This document shows positions 43,818 through 52,008 of a stretch of 54,974 nt of DNA, in pieces. Location: contig JAYFQE010000005.1 in the NCBI GenBank assembly GCA_034927345.1, positions 1-54,974 of the forward strand, written 5' to 3'. The notes beneath the pieces are model-generated. The model worked only from the letters and a program-made list of their open reading frames with translations, had not been told where the DNA came from and ran no database searches. Made by a program: the position numbers and the translations under genes. Position 1 is the first letter of the stretch, and every line of letters begins with the position of its first letter. Source of the DNA: JAYFQE01 sp034927345 (lineage in GTDB: Bacteria; Bacillota; Clostridia; Saccharofermentanales; UBA5734).

Positions 43818-45610
43818 AATTAATTGCAAAATATATAAAAGAACTTTACGCGTACTCCCGTTATCAATTTATCATGAATCTATTGTTTATACTGATTGAC
43901 GGAGTGACAAGCAGTATCGGTTTGGTTTTGCTGGTTCCTCTTCTGTCTTTGACGGGGATTACGGGTCAATCGGCTTCTTCGATCCCGTTTGTCGACGATG
44001 GCCTGGCTTTACTGAACACCATGGATATAAAAGCACGGCTGGTTGCCATATTGGCGGTATATTTGCTTCTTATTATTATCCAAACCGTAATCAACCGAAA
44101 AATGTCTGTTCTTAATACCACCATCGTACAAGGCTATACAAAGCATCTGCGGAACGATTTGTTTGAGGCCGTCGTTAAAACGGAATTATCCTGTTTCAAC
44201 GATAAAAAAAAGTCCGATTTTACCAATGCCTTTTCGAATGAAATCACGCGCATTGCGGCGGGAACTTTATTTTTTCTGCGGATTATTTCTCAAATCATGC
44301 TGTCCGCCTTCCAGATAGCCGTCGCTTTGTATATGTCGGTTCCTCTGACACTATTTGTTATGTTCTGCGCTGCGGTCATCTTTCTATGTATGAAATCCAT
44401 TTTAAAAAAATCAAAAGATCTCGGTGAATCGCTCCGCTTATCCAATCAAAAGATGATGAGAAAAATATTCGAGCAGTTGGATGGCATCAAGGAAATCAAA
44501 AGCTACGGCATCGAAGATGATCAGATTGCCGGTATCAGACAGACGACGGAAGATACGAAAAACAATATGGTTGATTTCACAAAGCTCCAAACAAAAGCGA
44601 CTATGCTGTATAAAGCGGCAGCAGCGGCAGCAATCGCCGTTTTGTTTTATATCTCATTTATCTATTTACAGGTAAAGCCGGCGGTGCTGCTTGTTTTAAT
44701 ATACATCTTTGCACAGTTATGGCCAACGTTCACCTCCTTTCAAAATAACCTTCAAAATGTGCTGTCAATGCTCCCTTCTTTCGAGTCGCTGACAGATACC
44801 GTTGCGGACTTAAAAGCAAACGCGGAAAACTATGGTAATCAGGGTAATAATGCTTTCCTGAATCAGCCTTCGTTTTGCGTTACCTTTCACGATGTCGGTT
44901 TTGTTTATAAAAACAATGAAGGATTTACTTTGAACGGTCTTAATTTTGCGATTCCCGATAAAGGAATGACAGCGATTGTCGGCAAATCGGGCGCGGGGAA
45001 AAGCACGGTTGTCGACCTTTTGTTGGGTCTGATACGGCCGACATCGGGGTATATCTGTTTGAATTCAACCTCGATTGATGAATCAAATATTCGGAACTGG
45101 CGAAAATGTATCGGCTATGTGCCGCAGGACCCGTTCCTGCTTAACGGTACAATCGAAGAGAATCTCAAAAGATTCAATCCGGATGCGTCGCAAGAACAGA
45201 TTATCCGGGCGTTAAAACTCGCGGCCGCCTGGGAATTTGTTGAAAAAACCGGACAGGGCCTGAATACGGTAATCGGCGACAGCGGAGTCAGGTTGTCAGG
45301 CGGAGAACGGCAGCGGATCGTATTGGCAAGAGCGCTTTTAAGAAACCCGCGGATTCTCGTGCTTGATGAAGCAACCAGCTCGCTGGATACTGAAAACGAA
45401 TGCAGAATACAGGAGGCCATTGAAAACCTTGCCGGCAGTATGACCATTGTCGTGATCGCACACCGCCTGTCAACCATCGTTAATGCGGACAATATCATCG
45501 TCATGGATGACGGCCGCATCGTTGAGCAAGGTTCCTATCCGGTGTTAGCCGGCAAAGAGGATGGCTATTTCAAAACACATCTTGTCTATAATACTGTAAC
45601 CCCGTGGTAA
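43814..45610 (+). CDS. ABC exporter of the lasso locus (D)
   Basis: A 598-residue half-transporter. Membrane domain: residues about 15-320 with six segments. ATPase domain: Walker A GKSGAGKSTVVD near residue 395, Q-loop YVPQDPF near 437, signature LSGGERQRI near 494, Walker B ILVLDEATSSLD near 515, and H-loop VIAHRLS. It would export the lasso peptide and give immunity. The stop lies inside a large inverted repeat. Confidence 0.92.
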   Translation: MKLIAKYIKELYAYSRYQFIMNLLFILIDGVTSSIGLVLLVPLLSLTGITGQSASSIPFVDDGLALLNTMDIKARLVAILAVYLLLIIIQTVINRKMSVLNTTIVQGYTKHLRNDLFEAVVKTELSCFNDKKKSDFTNAFSNEITRIAAGTLFFLRIISQIMLSAFQIAVALYMSVPLTLFVMFCAAVIFLCMKSILKKSKDLGESLRLSNQKMMRKIFEQLDGIKEIKSYGIEDDQIAGIRQTTEDTKNNMVDFTKLQTKATMLYKAAAAAAIAVLFYISFIYLQVKPAVLLVLIYIFAQLWPTFTSFQNNLQNVLSMLPSFESLTDTVADLKANAENYGNQGNNAFLNQPSFCVTFHDVGFVYKNNEGFTLNGLNFAIPDKGMTAIVGKSGAGKSTVVDLLLGLIRPTSGYICLNSTSIDESNIRNWRKCIGYVPQDPFLLNGTIEENLKRFNPDASQEQIIRALKLAAAWEFVEKTGQGLNTVIGDSGVRLSGGERQRIVLARALLRNPRILVLDEATSSLDTENECRIQEAIENLAGSMTIVVIAHRLSTIVNADNIIVMDDGRIVEQGSYPVLAGKEDGYFKTHLVYNTVTPW

Positions 45611-45631
45611 ATCGCGGGGTCACAGTATTAT
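45588..45631. terminator. Bidirectional hairpin between convergent lasso half-operons
   Basis: ATAATACTGTAACCCCG (45588-45604) and CGGGGTCACAGTATTAT (45615-45631) pair over 17 bases with one mismatch, around a 10-base loop. It ends the ABC gene (stop inside the loop) and lies just past the B1 stop, so it can stop transcripts from either side. No strong T run. Confidence 0.6.
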
Positions 45632-45644
45632 CACTGCCCATTTG

Positions 45645-45926
45645 TTATGGATTTGCCACGAGTAGGTTTTCATCACGAAGCTTTGTTAAAAACGCGATGA
45701 AATCCGTTTGGCACTGCTCTTCGGAGACATCAAATTCTTCCGTCAGAATACGAACCAGCTGTATAACGCTGATGGGCTTTTCAATGTTCTCCCAGATTGC
45801 TGTGGCGATTTCATCCATACCGTAATATTTGCCATTTTCAACGCTCATCATCACGGCCTTTCCATCCAGCTGAGCTGTGACAATGTCTTCCCTTTTGTGA
45901 ATAAATGCGTTTTTATCGATTACCAT
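45645..45926 (-). CDS. Lasso peptide RiPP recognition element B1 (PqqD family)
   Basis: A 93-residue PqqD-like protein; it binds the precursor leader and delivers it to B2. Family features: VMMSVENGKYYGMDEIATAIWENIEKP (the strand-helix core) and EEFDVSEEQCQTDFIAFLTKLRDENLL near the C-terminus. GAAGGG lies about 10 bases before the ATG. It overlaps the K gene by 14 bases. Its partner B2 is on the other strand, an unusual split. Confidence 0.88.
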   Translation of the reverse strand: MVIDKNAFIHKREDIVTAQLDGKAVMMSVENGKYYGMDEIATAIWENIEKPISVIQLVRILTEEFDVSEEQCQTDFIAFLTKLRDENLLVANP

Positions 45927-46818
45927 AAACGATATTCCCTTCTATAGCGGATACGAGCTCATCGAGCAAAAAGCCTGATTGGGGACGTTGTACGGTATAA
46001 ACTGAAGCTTTATCAGCGACTGCCGCGCACTGCTGAAAATGCAGTGATTCCACACCCTGTGCCTGCAGAAAATGATACCGGTAGGTATTTTTAATAACCG
46101 CTTCCAATCTGTGAAGTCCTTTAATCTCTTTGATGTCGATATTCTGAATATCAGCGGCATTTAAAATATAAATCTCATTTAGTGGAACAATACTGTCAAA
46201 AAAGTTTTCGCCAGCTGCTACCCGGAATTTTTCAACGTCTCTTTTTACCGGTTCAAGTCCCCCTATATCTCTGCCGAACCATTCGGCTGTGTCTTTACAC
46301 AGCTTGACGCCTGGAAATCCCGGAATAACAGAAGTCATTCCTTGTTCGTCAACGCTGACGGCACAGACATCGTCCGTTAGAATCCGGTATCCTTTTTCGT
46401 AAAAGGCGGCCGCCAATGTGGATTTCCCGATGCCGGAAGCGCCTGTAAAAAGGACTCCCTGTCCGCCAATTTGCACAGCTGATCCATGCAGCACAAGATA
46501 ACCTTTCTGCTGAAGAAGCGCACAGAATGCCGATCCCAACAGAAAAAGCCGGATTCCGGATTCATCATAATCTCCTTTCGGTTCAATGATGATTTCGTTT
46601 CCATTGGCTATATAATAAGACGCAACATTGTGGACATGCAGCAAAAAAGCCTTCCGGGATACCTGATTATCCGTTATTGAAGAATCCGTCAAAGCATCGG
46701 GAACCGAACCGAGCCGTATAGAAACGTCGGGATGTCCTTCGGACATCGGCAATTCGGGCAACGGTATTTGAGATGAAAGCAGCAGTCCATATGCTTTATG
46801 GAGAAAAAACTCTTTCAT
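45913..46818 (-). CDS. HPr kinase-like tailoring kinase (K)
   Basis: A 301-residue protein of the lasso-associated HprK-like family. The P-loop GASGIGKST (126-134) follows a strand (LVLHGSAVQI); LTDDVCAVS near 148 holds the acidic residues and SVIPGFPGVKL near 165 is the family block. ThcoK and PadK, of this family, phosphorylate the C-terminal Ser of the precursor. The start at 46818 has AGGAG 5 bases upstream. It overlaps B1 by 14 bases. Confidence 0.85.
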   Translation of the reverse strand: MKEFFLHKAYGLLLSSQIPLPELPMSEGHPDVSIRLGSVPDALTDSSITDNQVSRKAFLLHVHNVASYYIANGNEIIIEPKGDYDESGIRLFLLGSAFCALLQQKGYLVLHGSAVQIGGQGVLFTGASGIGKSTLAAAFYEKGYRILTDDVCAVSVDEQGMTSVIPGFPGVKLCKDTAEWFGRDIGGLEPVKRDVEKFRVAAGENFFDSIVPLNEIYILNAADIQNIDIKEIKGLHRLEAVIKNTYRYHFLQAQGVESLHFQQCAAVADKASVYTVQRPQSGFLLDELVSAIEGNIVYGNR

Positions 46819-46843
46819 GCAATCTCCTGAACACATACTGAGA

Positions 46844-48802
46844 TCATTCGTTTTGTCCTTCAAAGCTCCGTAAAAACCGTGTGAATATCAGCGCTCTGAT
46901 AAGCAGTCTTACGCCGCTTTCTGTTCCGTCATTGTCGTTGGGAGAAAGCTCTTTGTTCGCGGCTAAAAAGCGCTTAATTCGCGGGATGTCAAGATATTTT
47001 CTTTCAAGCTCGTTATCGCCGATTGTCTCCATTTCTTTATAAACCTTGGTCCATTCGGGCGCTATTCGCTGCATCCAGTCCGCCGCCTGTCTTCCGCGCA
47101 CAGTCGTATTAAGCCGCACCATATCCGGCATATAGCCTTTCATGGCGTGACGGATAAACCGACGTTCCTCTCCGTCGCGCACCCACTGGTTTTCGGGCAG
47201 ATTGATGCAGAAATCAATGACTCTTTTGTCCCTGGTCGGGTCGCGCTTTTCCACGCCAAATGCAAGCGAGTTTTTCGTTTCAATCGCGCCTAAATGTGAA
47301 AATCCGGAAGTCTCCAACATCATCATGCGCTCATCAAACGAATCCCTGTGTTCGAGGAACAATGGGTCAGCTTTATACATTTTAAACCTTTTTTCGATCT
47401 TCATCGCTTTAGCAAATTGTGGATTAATCGGAGAAAGAAGCTCTGTAAAATCCTGTCCGTTCTTTTTCATATATCTGTACTTTTTTATTCCATGCGGCAT
47501 GAAATTAAAACCGATGGCGAGCGTCAACCGCAGCGGATTTGTTTTATGTTGTTTTGAGTAAGCTTTGATTTCTTTGAAAAAAGTCTTCAGGCGCATGTTT
47601 TTTAGTAAATATATCATATGAGGATTGAAGCTCCCCCATGACACAGTGGCGTTGCCGGTCTGTCCGTTCAACAGTACGCCTATGCCTATATCATTCGCTG
47701 CTTGGAAGCACGCATTACCCCAATAAGCGTTTTCAAACGTTTTATAGGGCTGTTCCAACGTGATAAGTCTTTCATTGATTTCGGTTAGCGGGCTTTTCCC
47801 CTCCGATGTTATATAGTGCGGCTCGATATTGCCCATACAGGCGCAAATCTCTTCCACATATTCCCGCTCGTCGGCAAGCTTGCTTTCAGGAAGCCAATCC
47901 TTGTAGCCAACCATCGGCACTTGAGTAAAACTATATAGCGTTTCGTTCCGTTTTTTCAGTTCCGGCGCCGCCATGCAGGCGACTGAACCGGAATCCAATC
48001 CGCCGCTCAGCAGAATACCCACTTTTTTGTTACTCCTCAAACGGCATTTGACCGCCTCGGAGTAGACCTTCCTGAAAGCTTCCTCATATTCCGTGTCGGT
48101 ATCGAAATGTATCTCCCTGGTCTTTTTTATCTCCCAGTAGCGCCACTTTTTCGAGCCGTTCTTATTAACAATCATGGCGCAGGCAGGAGGCAGGTTGAAG
48201 ATATCCTCATAGAGCGTCATCTCATCGCCAAGTTCATGACGCACACTGGTAACCGCAAGGAAATCAGCAATATAAGTCTCGTTCAGCCGCTTTTTTACGC
48301 CGTCGATTTTAAATAACGGTTCCATAAGTGTTGAAAAAGCAAATACTTCCGGTGAATTATAATAATAAAGCGACCGCTTCCCGACATGATCGCGTGCGCA
48401 GAACAGCACGTTTTTCTGCTTATCCCAGATCGCGAAAGCAAAATCACCGACTAAGTACTCTGGACATCTCGCTCCCCACTTTTTATAGGCTTTTAAAATC
48501 AGAAGGCTGTCCGGCATGTTCTGTTCTTCAACCGGGATGGCAAATATCTCGAAAAGCGCATCGCGGTTGTCGATGACAGCGTCCGCCGTAATGACAAGCG
48601 AAGCTTCTTTCTCCTCATATGGCAATGTCTCTTGGAGCGATTCGGGCGTTACACAGTTTTGATGACAGCCTAAAAAAACGGGGTCTTCCGTGAAGCGCCC
48701 CGTTTTATCAAAGTGGTATTTACCCAACTCCTTCAATACAGCTTGAACTTCCTCATTATTCAGATAGTTGTTTTTTTCATAGATGCCGCAGATTGCGCTC
48801 AA
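46844..48802 (-). CDS. Lasso macrolactam synthetase C (asparagine synthetase-like)
   Basis: A 652-residue protein. N-terminal class II amidotransferase-like domain (residues about 1-190), but with SAICGIY at the start, so Cys is not residue 2. The synthetase domain has the ATP-binding SGGLDSGS near residue 268 and GVEKRDPTRDKRVIDF near 535. In lasso pathways it adenylates the ring Asp/Glu and closes the macrolactam. TTG start at 48802 with weak GAAG SD. It lies 52 bases after the cryptic precursor, and the K gene starts 25 bases after its stop. Confidence 0.9.
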   Translation of the reverse strand: MSAICGIYEKNNYLNNEEVQAVLKELGKYHFDKTGRFTEDPVFLGCHQNCVTPESLQETLPYEEKEASLVITADAVIDNRDALFEIFAIPVEEQNMPDSLLILKAYKKWGARCPEYLVGDFAFAIWDKQKNVLFCARDHVGKRSLYYYNSPEVFAFSTLMEPLFKIDGVKKRLNETYIADFLAVTSVRHELGDEMTLYEDIFNLPPACAMIVNKNGSKKWRYWEIKKTREIHFDTDTEYEEAFRKVYSEAVKCRLRSNKKVGILLSGGLDSGSVACMAAPELKKRNETLYSFTQVPMVGYKDWLPESKLADEREYVEEICACMGNIEPHYITSEGKSPLTEINERLITLEQPYKTFENAYWGNACFQAANDIGIGVLLNGQTGNATVSWGSFNPHMIYLLKNMRLKTFFKEIKAYSKQHKTNPLRLTLAIGFNFMPHGIKKYRYMKKNGQDFTELLSPINPQFAKAMKIEKRFKMYKADPLFLEHRDSFDERMMMLETSGFSHLGAIETKNSLAFGVEKRDPTRDKRVIDFCINLPENQWVRDGEERRFIRHAMKGYMPDMVRLNTTVRGRQAADWMQRIAPEWTKVYKEMETIGDNELERKYLDIPRIKRFLAANKELSPNDNDGTESGVRLLIRALIFTRFLRSFEGQNE

Positions 48803-48854
48803 AATATCACTTCTTCTTCATTGCTATTCGCTTGTTGTCATTTTGATATTGCTG

Positions 48855-48967
48855 TCAGCTGCCAATGTCTATGCCATCACTACTGCCTGACATTCCGCTT
48901 TCGGCATCCCCATTAACCGACAATGCAATCATCTCCGGGTTCTTCCATTCTTCTTTGCTTCTTTCAT
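48855..48967 (-). CDS. Candidate lasso precursor peptide (A), needs a +1 frame change
   Basis: ATG 48967 has GAGAGGG 10 bases upstream. It reads MKEAKKNGRTRR and stops. The adjacent frame, open from TTG 48986 to TGA 48855, ends in EWKNPEMIAL, then SVNGDAESGMSGSSDGIDIGS. W-x-x-P-x-x-x-x-L is a variant of the lasso leader motif (YxxP) and the C-terminus has Gly/Ser/Asp with a final Ser. One inserted base near codon 7 would give a 37-residue precursor. Alternatively TTG 48986 starts a 43-residue form, but without an SD. Core candidates are GMSGSSD (ring to Asp7) or SGMSGSSD (ring to Asp8). Confidence 0.6.
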
Positions 48968-49054
48968 ATCCGCGTTTCCCTCTCAAATAGGTTTAAGATT
49001 TCGAAAAAAGAGATCATAAGCGTTCGATATCTTATTATATGAACTGCCTTTATT

Positions 49055-49083
49055 ATTATAGAAAAATCATGTGCTAAGTTCAA
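49055..49083 (-). promoter_or_regulatory. Promoter of the minus-strand lasso operon
   Basis: TTGAAC (49083-49078), 17-base spacer, TATAAT (49060-49055). It lies about 90 bases before the precursor. Confidence 0.8.
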
Positions 49084-49189
49084 TATCTTTCGCTAATAAG
49101 CTTATTGCGATGCCACACTTTTTAAATAAGTTCAAAATATGCTAAAATATCAAAAGAATTGCCGCTTATCAAACGGAAGGAACCGTGCC

Positions 49190-50014
49190 ATGCCAATACC
49201 TTATACAACTGCTTGCCTGACTGTTTTTGCTGCTCTGTTCGGTCTCTTAATCGGCAGCTTTCTTAATGTTTGCATTTATCGTCTGCCTAAACATGAAACA
49301 ATCGTCCGTGGCCATTCGTATTGTCCGAAATGTCATCATCCTTTGAGCAGCGCTGATCTGGTGCCGGTCTTCAGCTACCTGTTGCTCGGGCGTCGCTGCC
49401 GTTACTGCCGGGAACCCATATCCGGCCGGTATGCCCGCATTGAGCTGACAACATCCGTGTATTTTGCCCTGGCAGCCTTTCTATGGAGCCCAACCCGCTC
49501 CAGCATACTTCAAAGCAGGCAGCCCGGCTATCTTGGCGTTTTAGCGCCAGAGCTTTACGTATTGATCTTGATCGGCCTGATTCTGGCTTGTTTCAGTTCT
49601 CTGCTGGTTTGGGCCATGATCCTTAAAGACCAAAATCAACCGCCGTACGGTTTATATCTGTTTACGATCATTCCGGCTGCCGGCCGGCTTTTATTTCAAC
49701 CTGAACTTCTGCTCAGCCATTTGGCTGCCATGATTTTCACCGGTTTGTTTTGCTTTTTCCTGCACTGGCTTCATCTATTGCCGCAAGACACGCCGGACAA
49801 ACTGCGGCATGAAATAGCCGGTTTATCACTTTTAGGTCTGACAGCAGGGCTAACTGCCATTCAACCGGTTCTGGTTTTCTATCTGATAGAAGGAACGCTG
49901 ACGGCAGCCTGGCAAAAGAAAAAGAGCGGCGCATCGGAACGTGCCGTCCGGCTCGCCCGGATGATACCTCTGGCCGGCGTGCTGGTTGGATCTGCAGCCC
50001 TGCTGGTCTTTTAA
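49190..50014 (+). CDS. Prepilin peptidase homologue with degenerate peptidase domain
   Basis: A 274-residue membrane protein. The N-terminal A24 methylase-type part is well kept (GSFLNVCIYRLPKHE near residue 20) with two zinc pairs CPKC and CRYC. The C-terminal half has membrane segments but no D-x-x-x-x-x-IPD or GxGD motif, so the two catalytic Asp of type IV prepilin peptidases cannot be found. It is thus probably not an active peptidase. GGAAGG lies 9 bases before the ATG 49190; the in-frame extension to 49139 is rejected. The neighbouring Tad operon would need another peptidase. Confidence 0.75.
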   Translation: MPIPYTTACLTVFAALFGLLIGSFLNVCIYRLPKHETIVRGHSYCPKCHHPLSSADLVPVFSYLLLGRRCRYCREPISGRYARIELTTSVYFALAAFLWSPTRSSILQSRQPGYLGVLAPELYVLILIGLILACFSSLLVWAMILKDQNQPPYGLYLFTIIPAAGRLLFQPELLLSHLAAMIFTGLFCFFLHWLHLLPQDTPDKLRHEIAGLSLLGLTAGLTAIQPVLVFYLIEGTLTAAWQKKKSGASERAVRLARMIPLAGVLVGSAALLVF

Positions 50015-50017
50015 GAA

Positions 50018-51490
50018 TTACTCGTCGTTTTTGCCAGCCGGCCGCCCTGACAACTGAAAATCATTTTTGCGTAAAGCAGGCTCGCGGCGGTAATGAACAG
50101 CCAGGCCGGCTTCGTCGAATGTAAAATCCAGCGCGTCGGTAAAAGGCGTAAGATTATAAATCATCTTGACCCTGTACCGGCCGTTCTGCCAAGCGCCGGC
50201 GCAGGCAACCCGGCTGAAAAAATCAGCGGTAAAGCTCAGTGATTCCTCTTCTGTAACTCCGGTTTCATTTTCGAGCCAGACGCCATGGCCGATAGCTACT
50301 GTGAATGATTTTGCGTGAAGACTCAACGTCAAGGTATCTGTATCGCCGAAGGTTAATGCCATGCGGGTTATCCCCAGATTATTGACGGCCATATGGTAAG
50401 AAAGGCCGGAATAACGGACAGCCCGACCATCGGATGCCGTTCCTGCCGGCACGGCAATTTCGAGATGAGAAAGCCTGGCGGACAATTCCTGCTGCGCCTG
50501 ATCACCCGTATCCGACGCGCCGTCGTTATACGGCGCGTCGTGAACAGCCGGCAACAAGACATCCCAAATCAAGCGCAAGTTTTCGCTCATGTTTTGATTG
50601 CCGGAGGTCATGGCGACAACCAGATCCCTTTCGGGCAGCACCACACAATACTGGCCGAACGCACCGTCGCAGCGAAAAGCGCCCGGAACAACACAGCGCC
50701 AGAATTGGAAACCATATCCCTGCTGCCAATCCGGTCCGGCAGCCGTTTGGGCAGCTTTGGTTTCGATCTGTTTCGCCGCGGCCATTTCGATCCAGCCGGG
50801 CCGTAATAACTGCCTGCCGTCCCAGGAACCGCGATTTAAAAGAAACAACCCGAATTTGGCGATGTCTTCTGTTTTTAAGTTCAGCCCAAAAGCGCCGGGA
50901 TTGACGCCCTGGGGATTTTTTTCCCACCTGGCATCTGAAATTCCCAGCGGGTCAAACAGGCGGGGCTTGAGATAATCGAAGACCGTCATGCCCGTTTGTT
51001 TCTGCAGGATGGCGCTAAGCAGATAGGTTGCCCGGTTATCATAAACAAATCGGCTGCCCGGTTCAAAATCCAGATATTCCGTCAGACAGGTGTAAGTCCA
51101 GGGTCGTTTGCTGTAAATAAAATCCAGCTCATTTTCCGAATGGCCCAGACTCATGGTCAGAAGGCAGCGAATCGTCACCCGGCGCATGTATTCGCAAGGT
51201 TCGCAAGGAAGCTCCTGCTTAAAAAAAGGCAAGACCAAATCATCCAGAGTCAAACAGCCTTCCTGCACCGCAAATCCGACAGCAATAGAAACAAAGCTCT
51301 TGCTCATGGAATAAAGCATATGGCCGGCCTGTTCACGGTAAGGATGCCACCAGCCTTCCGCCGCAACCCGTCCATGCCGGAGCACTATGACCGAGTGGCA
51401 TCCCTGGCTGCCCAGCTGATCGACAAAATCAAGGATGCCCCGGGGATCGATGCCTGCCGAGGCCGGTAAAATCCTGTCTAAACGGCCCAT
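50018..51490 (-). CDS. Serine hydrolase, beta-lactamase/esterase (class C fold)
   Basis: A 490-residue protein with the penicillin-binding fold. The S-x-x-K motif is SMSKS near residue 65, Y-x-N is YDN near 150, and the third motif region is GAFGQ near 282. The last 150 residues are an added beta-rich domain. No signal peptide is seen, so it is probably cytoplasmic; beta-lactam hydrolysis is unlikely. It begins two bases after the VOC stop (coupled) and converges on the prepilin-peptidase homologue with 3 bases between. Confidence 0.85.
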   Translation of the reverse strand: MGRLDRILPASAGIDPRGILDFVDQLGSQGCHSVIVLRHGRVAAEGWWHPYREQAGHMLYSMSKSFVSIAVGFAVQEGCLTLDDLVLPFFKQELPCEPCEYMRRVTIRCLLTMSLGHSENELDFIYSKRPWTYTCLTEYLDFEPGSRFVYDNRATYLLSAILQKQTGMTVFDYLKPRLFDPLGISDARWEKNPQGVNPGAFGLNLKTEDIAKFGLFLLNRGSWDGRQLLRPGWIEMAAAKQIETKAAQTAAGPDWQQGYGFQFWRCVVPGAFRCDGAFGQYCVVLPERDLVVAMTSGNQNMSENLRLIWDVLLPAVHDAPYNDGASDTGDQAQQELSARLSHLEIAVPAGTASDGRAVRYSGLSYHMAVNNLGITRMALTFGDTDTLTLSLHAKSFTVAIGHGVWLENETGVTEEESLSFTADFFSRVACAGAWQNGRYRVKMIYNLTPFTDALDFTFDEAGLAVHYRREPALRKNDFQLSGRPAGKNDE

Positions 51491-51492
51491 GA

Positions 51493-51888
51493 TTATAAGA
51501 TCTGAAACAATTCTATCCGTTCGCCTGAAGGACCGGCAAAAAAGATGCAGCGGCTCCCGCCGGCAAAAAGATCAATGTACCGTGCCGGCGCAAAGAACTT
51601 GATGCCGGCTCGCTCCAGACGGACAACTTCCGCGTCAAGATCATTAACCTTCAGGGCGACGTGATCAACCTGCCCTGGTTTCAAAGCGTCAAGAGCCGCT
51701 TTGTCGGCCGGCGCGATCAGTTCAAGGACACAATCGCCCACCCGCAGAAAAGCCAGCTCGGTTGGCCCCAGCGTCTGGCGGTTGGCCAGTTCGAAATTCA
51801 GATGCTTGACATAAAAATCAATGGATTTCTGGATATCGGCAGTCATGATGCCGATATGAGCCAATCCGCAAATCGTACTTTTTTCCAT
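51493..51888 (-). CDS. VOC family (glyoxalase/dioxygenase fold) protein
   Basis: A 131-residue protein with the paired beta-alpha-beta-beta-beta modules of the VOC superfamily. His12 in GLAHIGIM and the Glu in CVLELIAP near residue 57, plus His in QVDHVALKV near 75 and Glu in ERIELF near 125, are the expected metal ligands. Methylmalonyl-CoA epimerase, glyoxalase I or resistance proteins share this pattern; I cannot choose. It is the first gene of a two-gene operon with the serine hydrolase, with a promoter at 51931-51960. Confidence 0.85.
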   Translation of the reverse strand: MEKSTICGLAHIGIMTADIQKSIDFYVKHLNFELANRQTLGPTELAFLRVGDCVLELIAPADKAALDALKPGQVDHVALKVNDLDAEVVRLERAGIKFFAPARYIDLFAGGSRCIFFAGPSGERIELFQIL

Positions 51889-51930
51889 GTTGTAATGCCT
51901 CGCTCCATTTGGATTGAACTTACTGATGTG

Positions 51931-51960
51931 ATCTTAGCATAAAGCCGGTTGTCTGTTCAA
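51931..51960 (-). promoter_or_regulatory. Promoter of the VOC-hydrolase operon
   Basis: TTGAAC (51960-51955), 18-base spacer ending TGC, TAAGAT (51936-51931). Confidence 0.55.
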
Positions 51961-52008
51961 CTCAATTGTGCGTTGAGGCATCATTGTTCTTCAGCCATAC
52001 CGCCCCGG

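Noticed and set aside
48713..48916. Plus-strand frame over the start of the C gene
   Set aside because: Shadow of C and of the precursor region; no SD.
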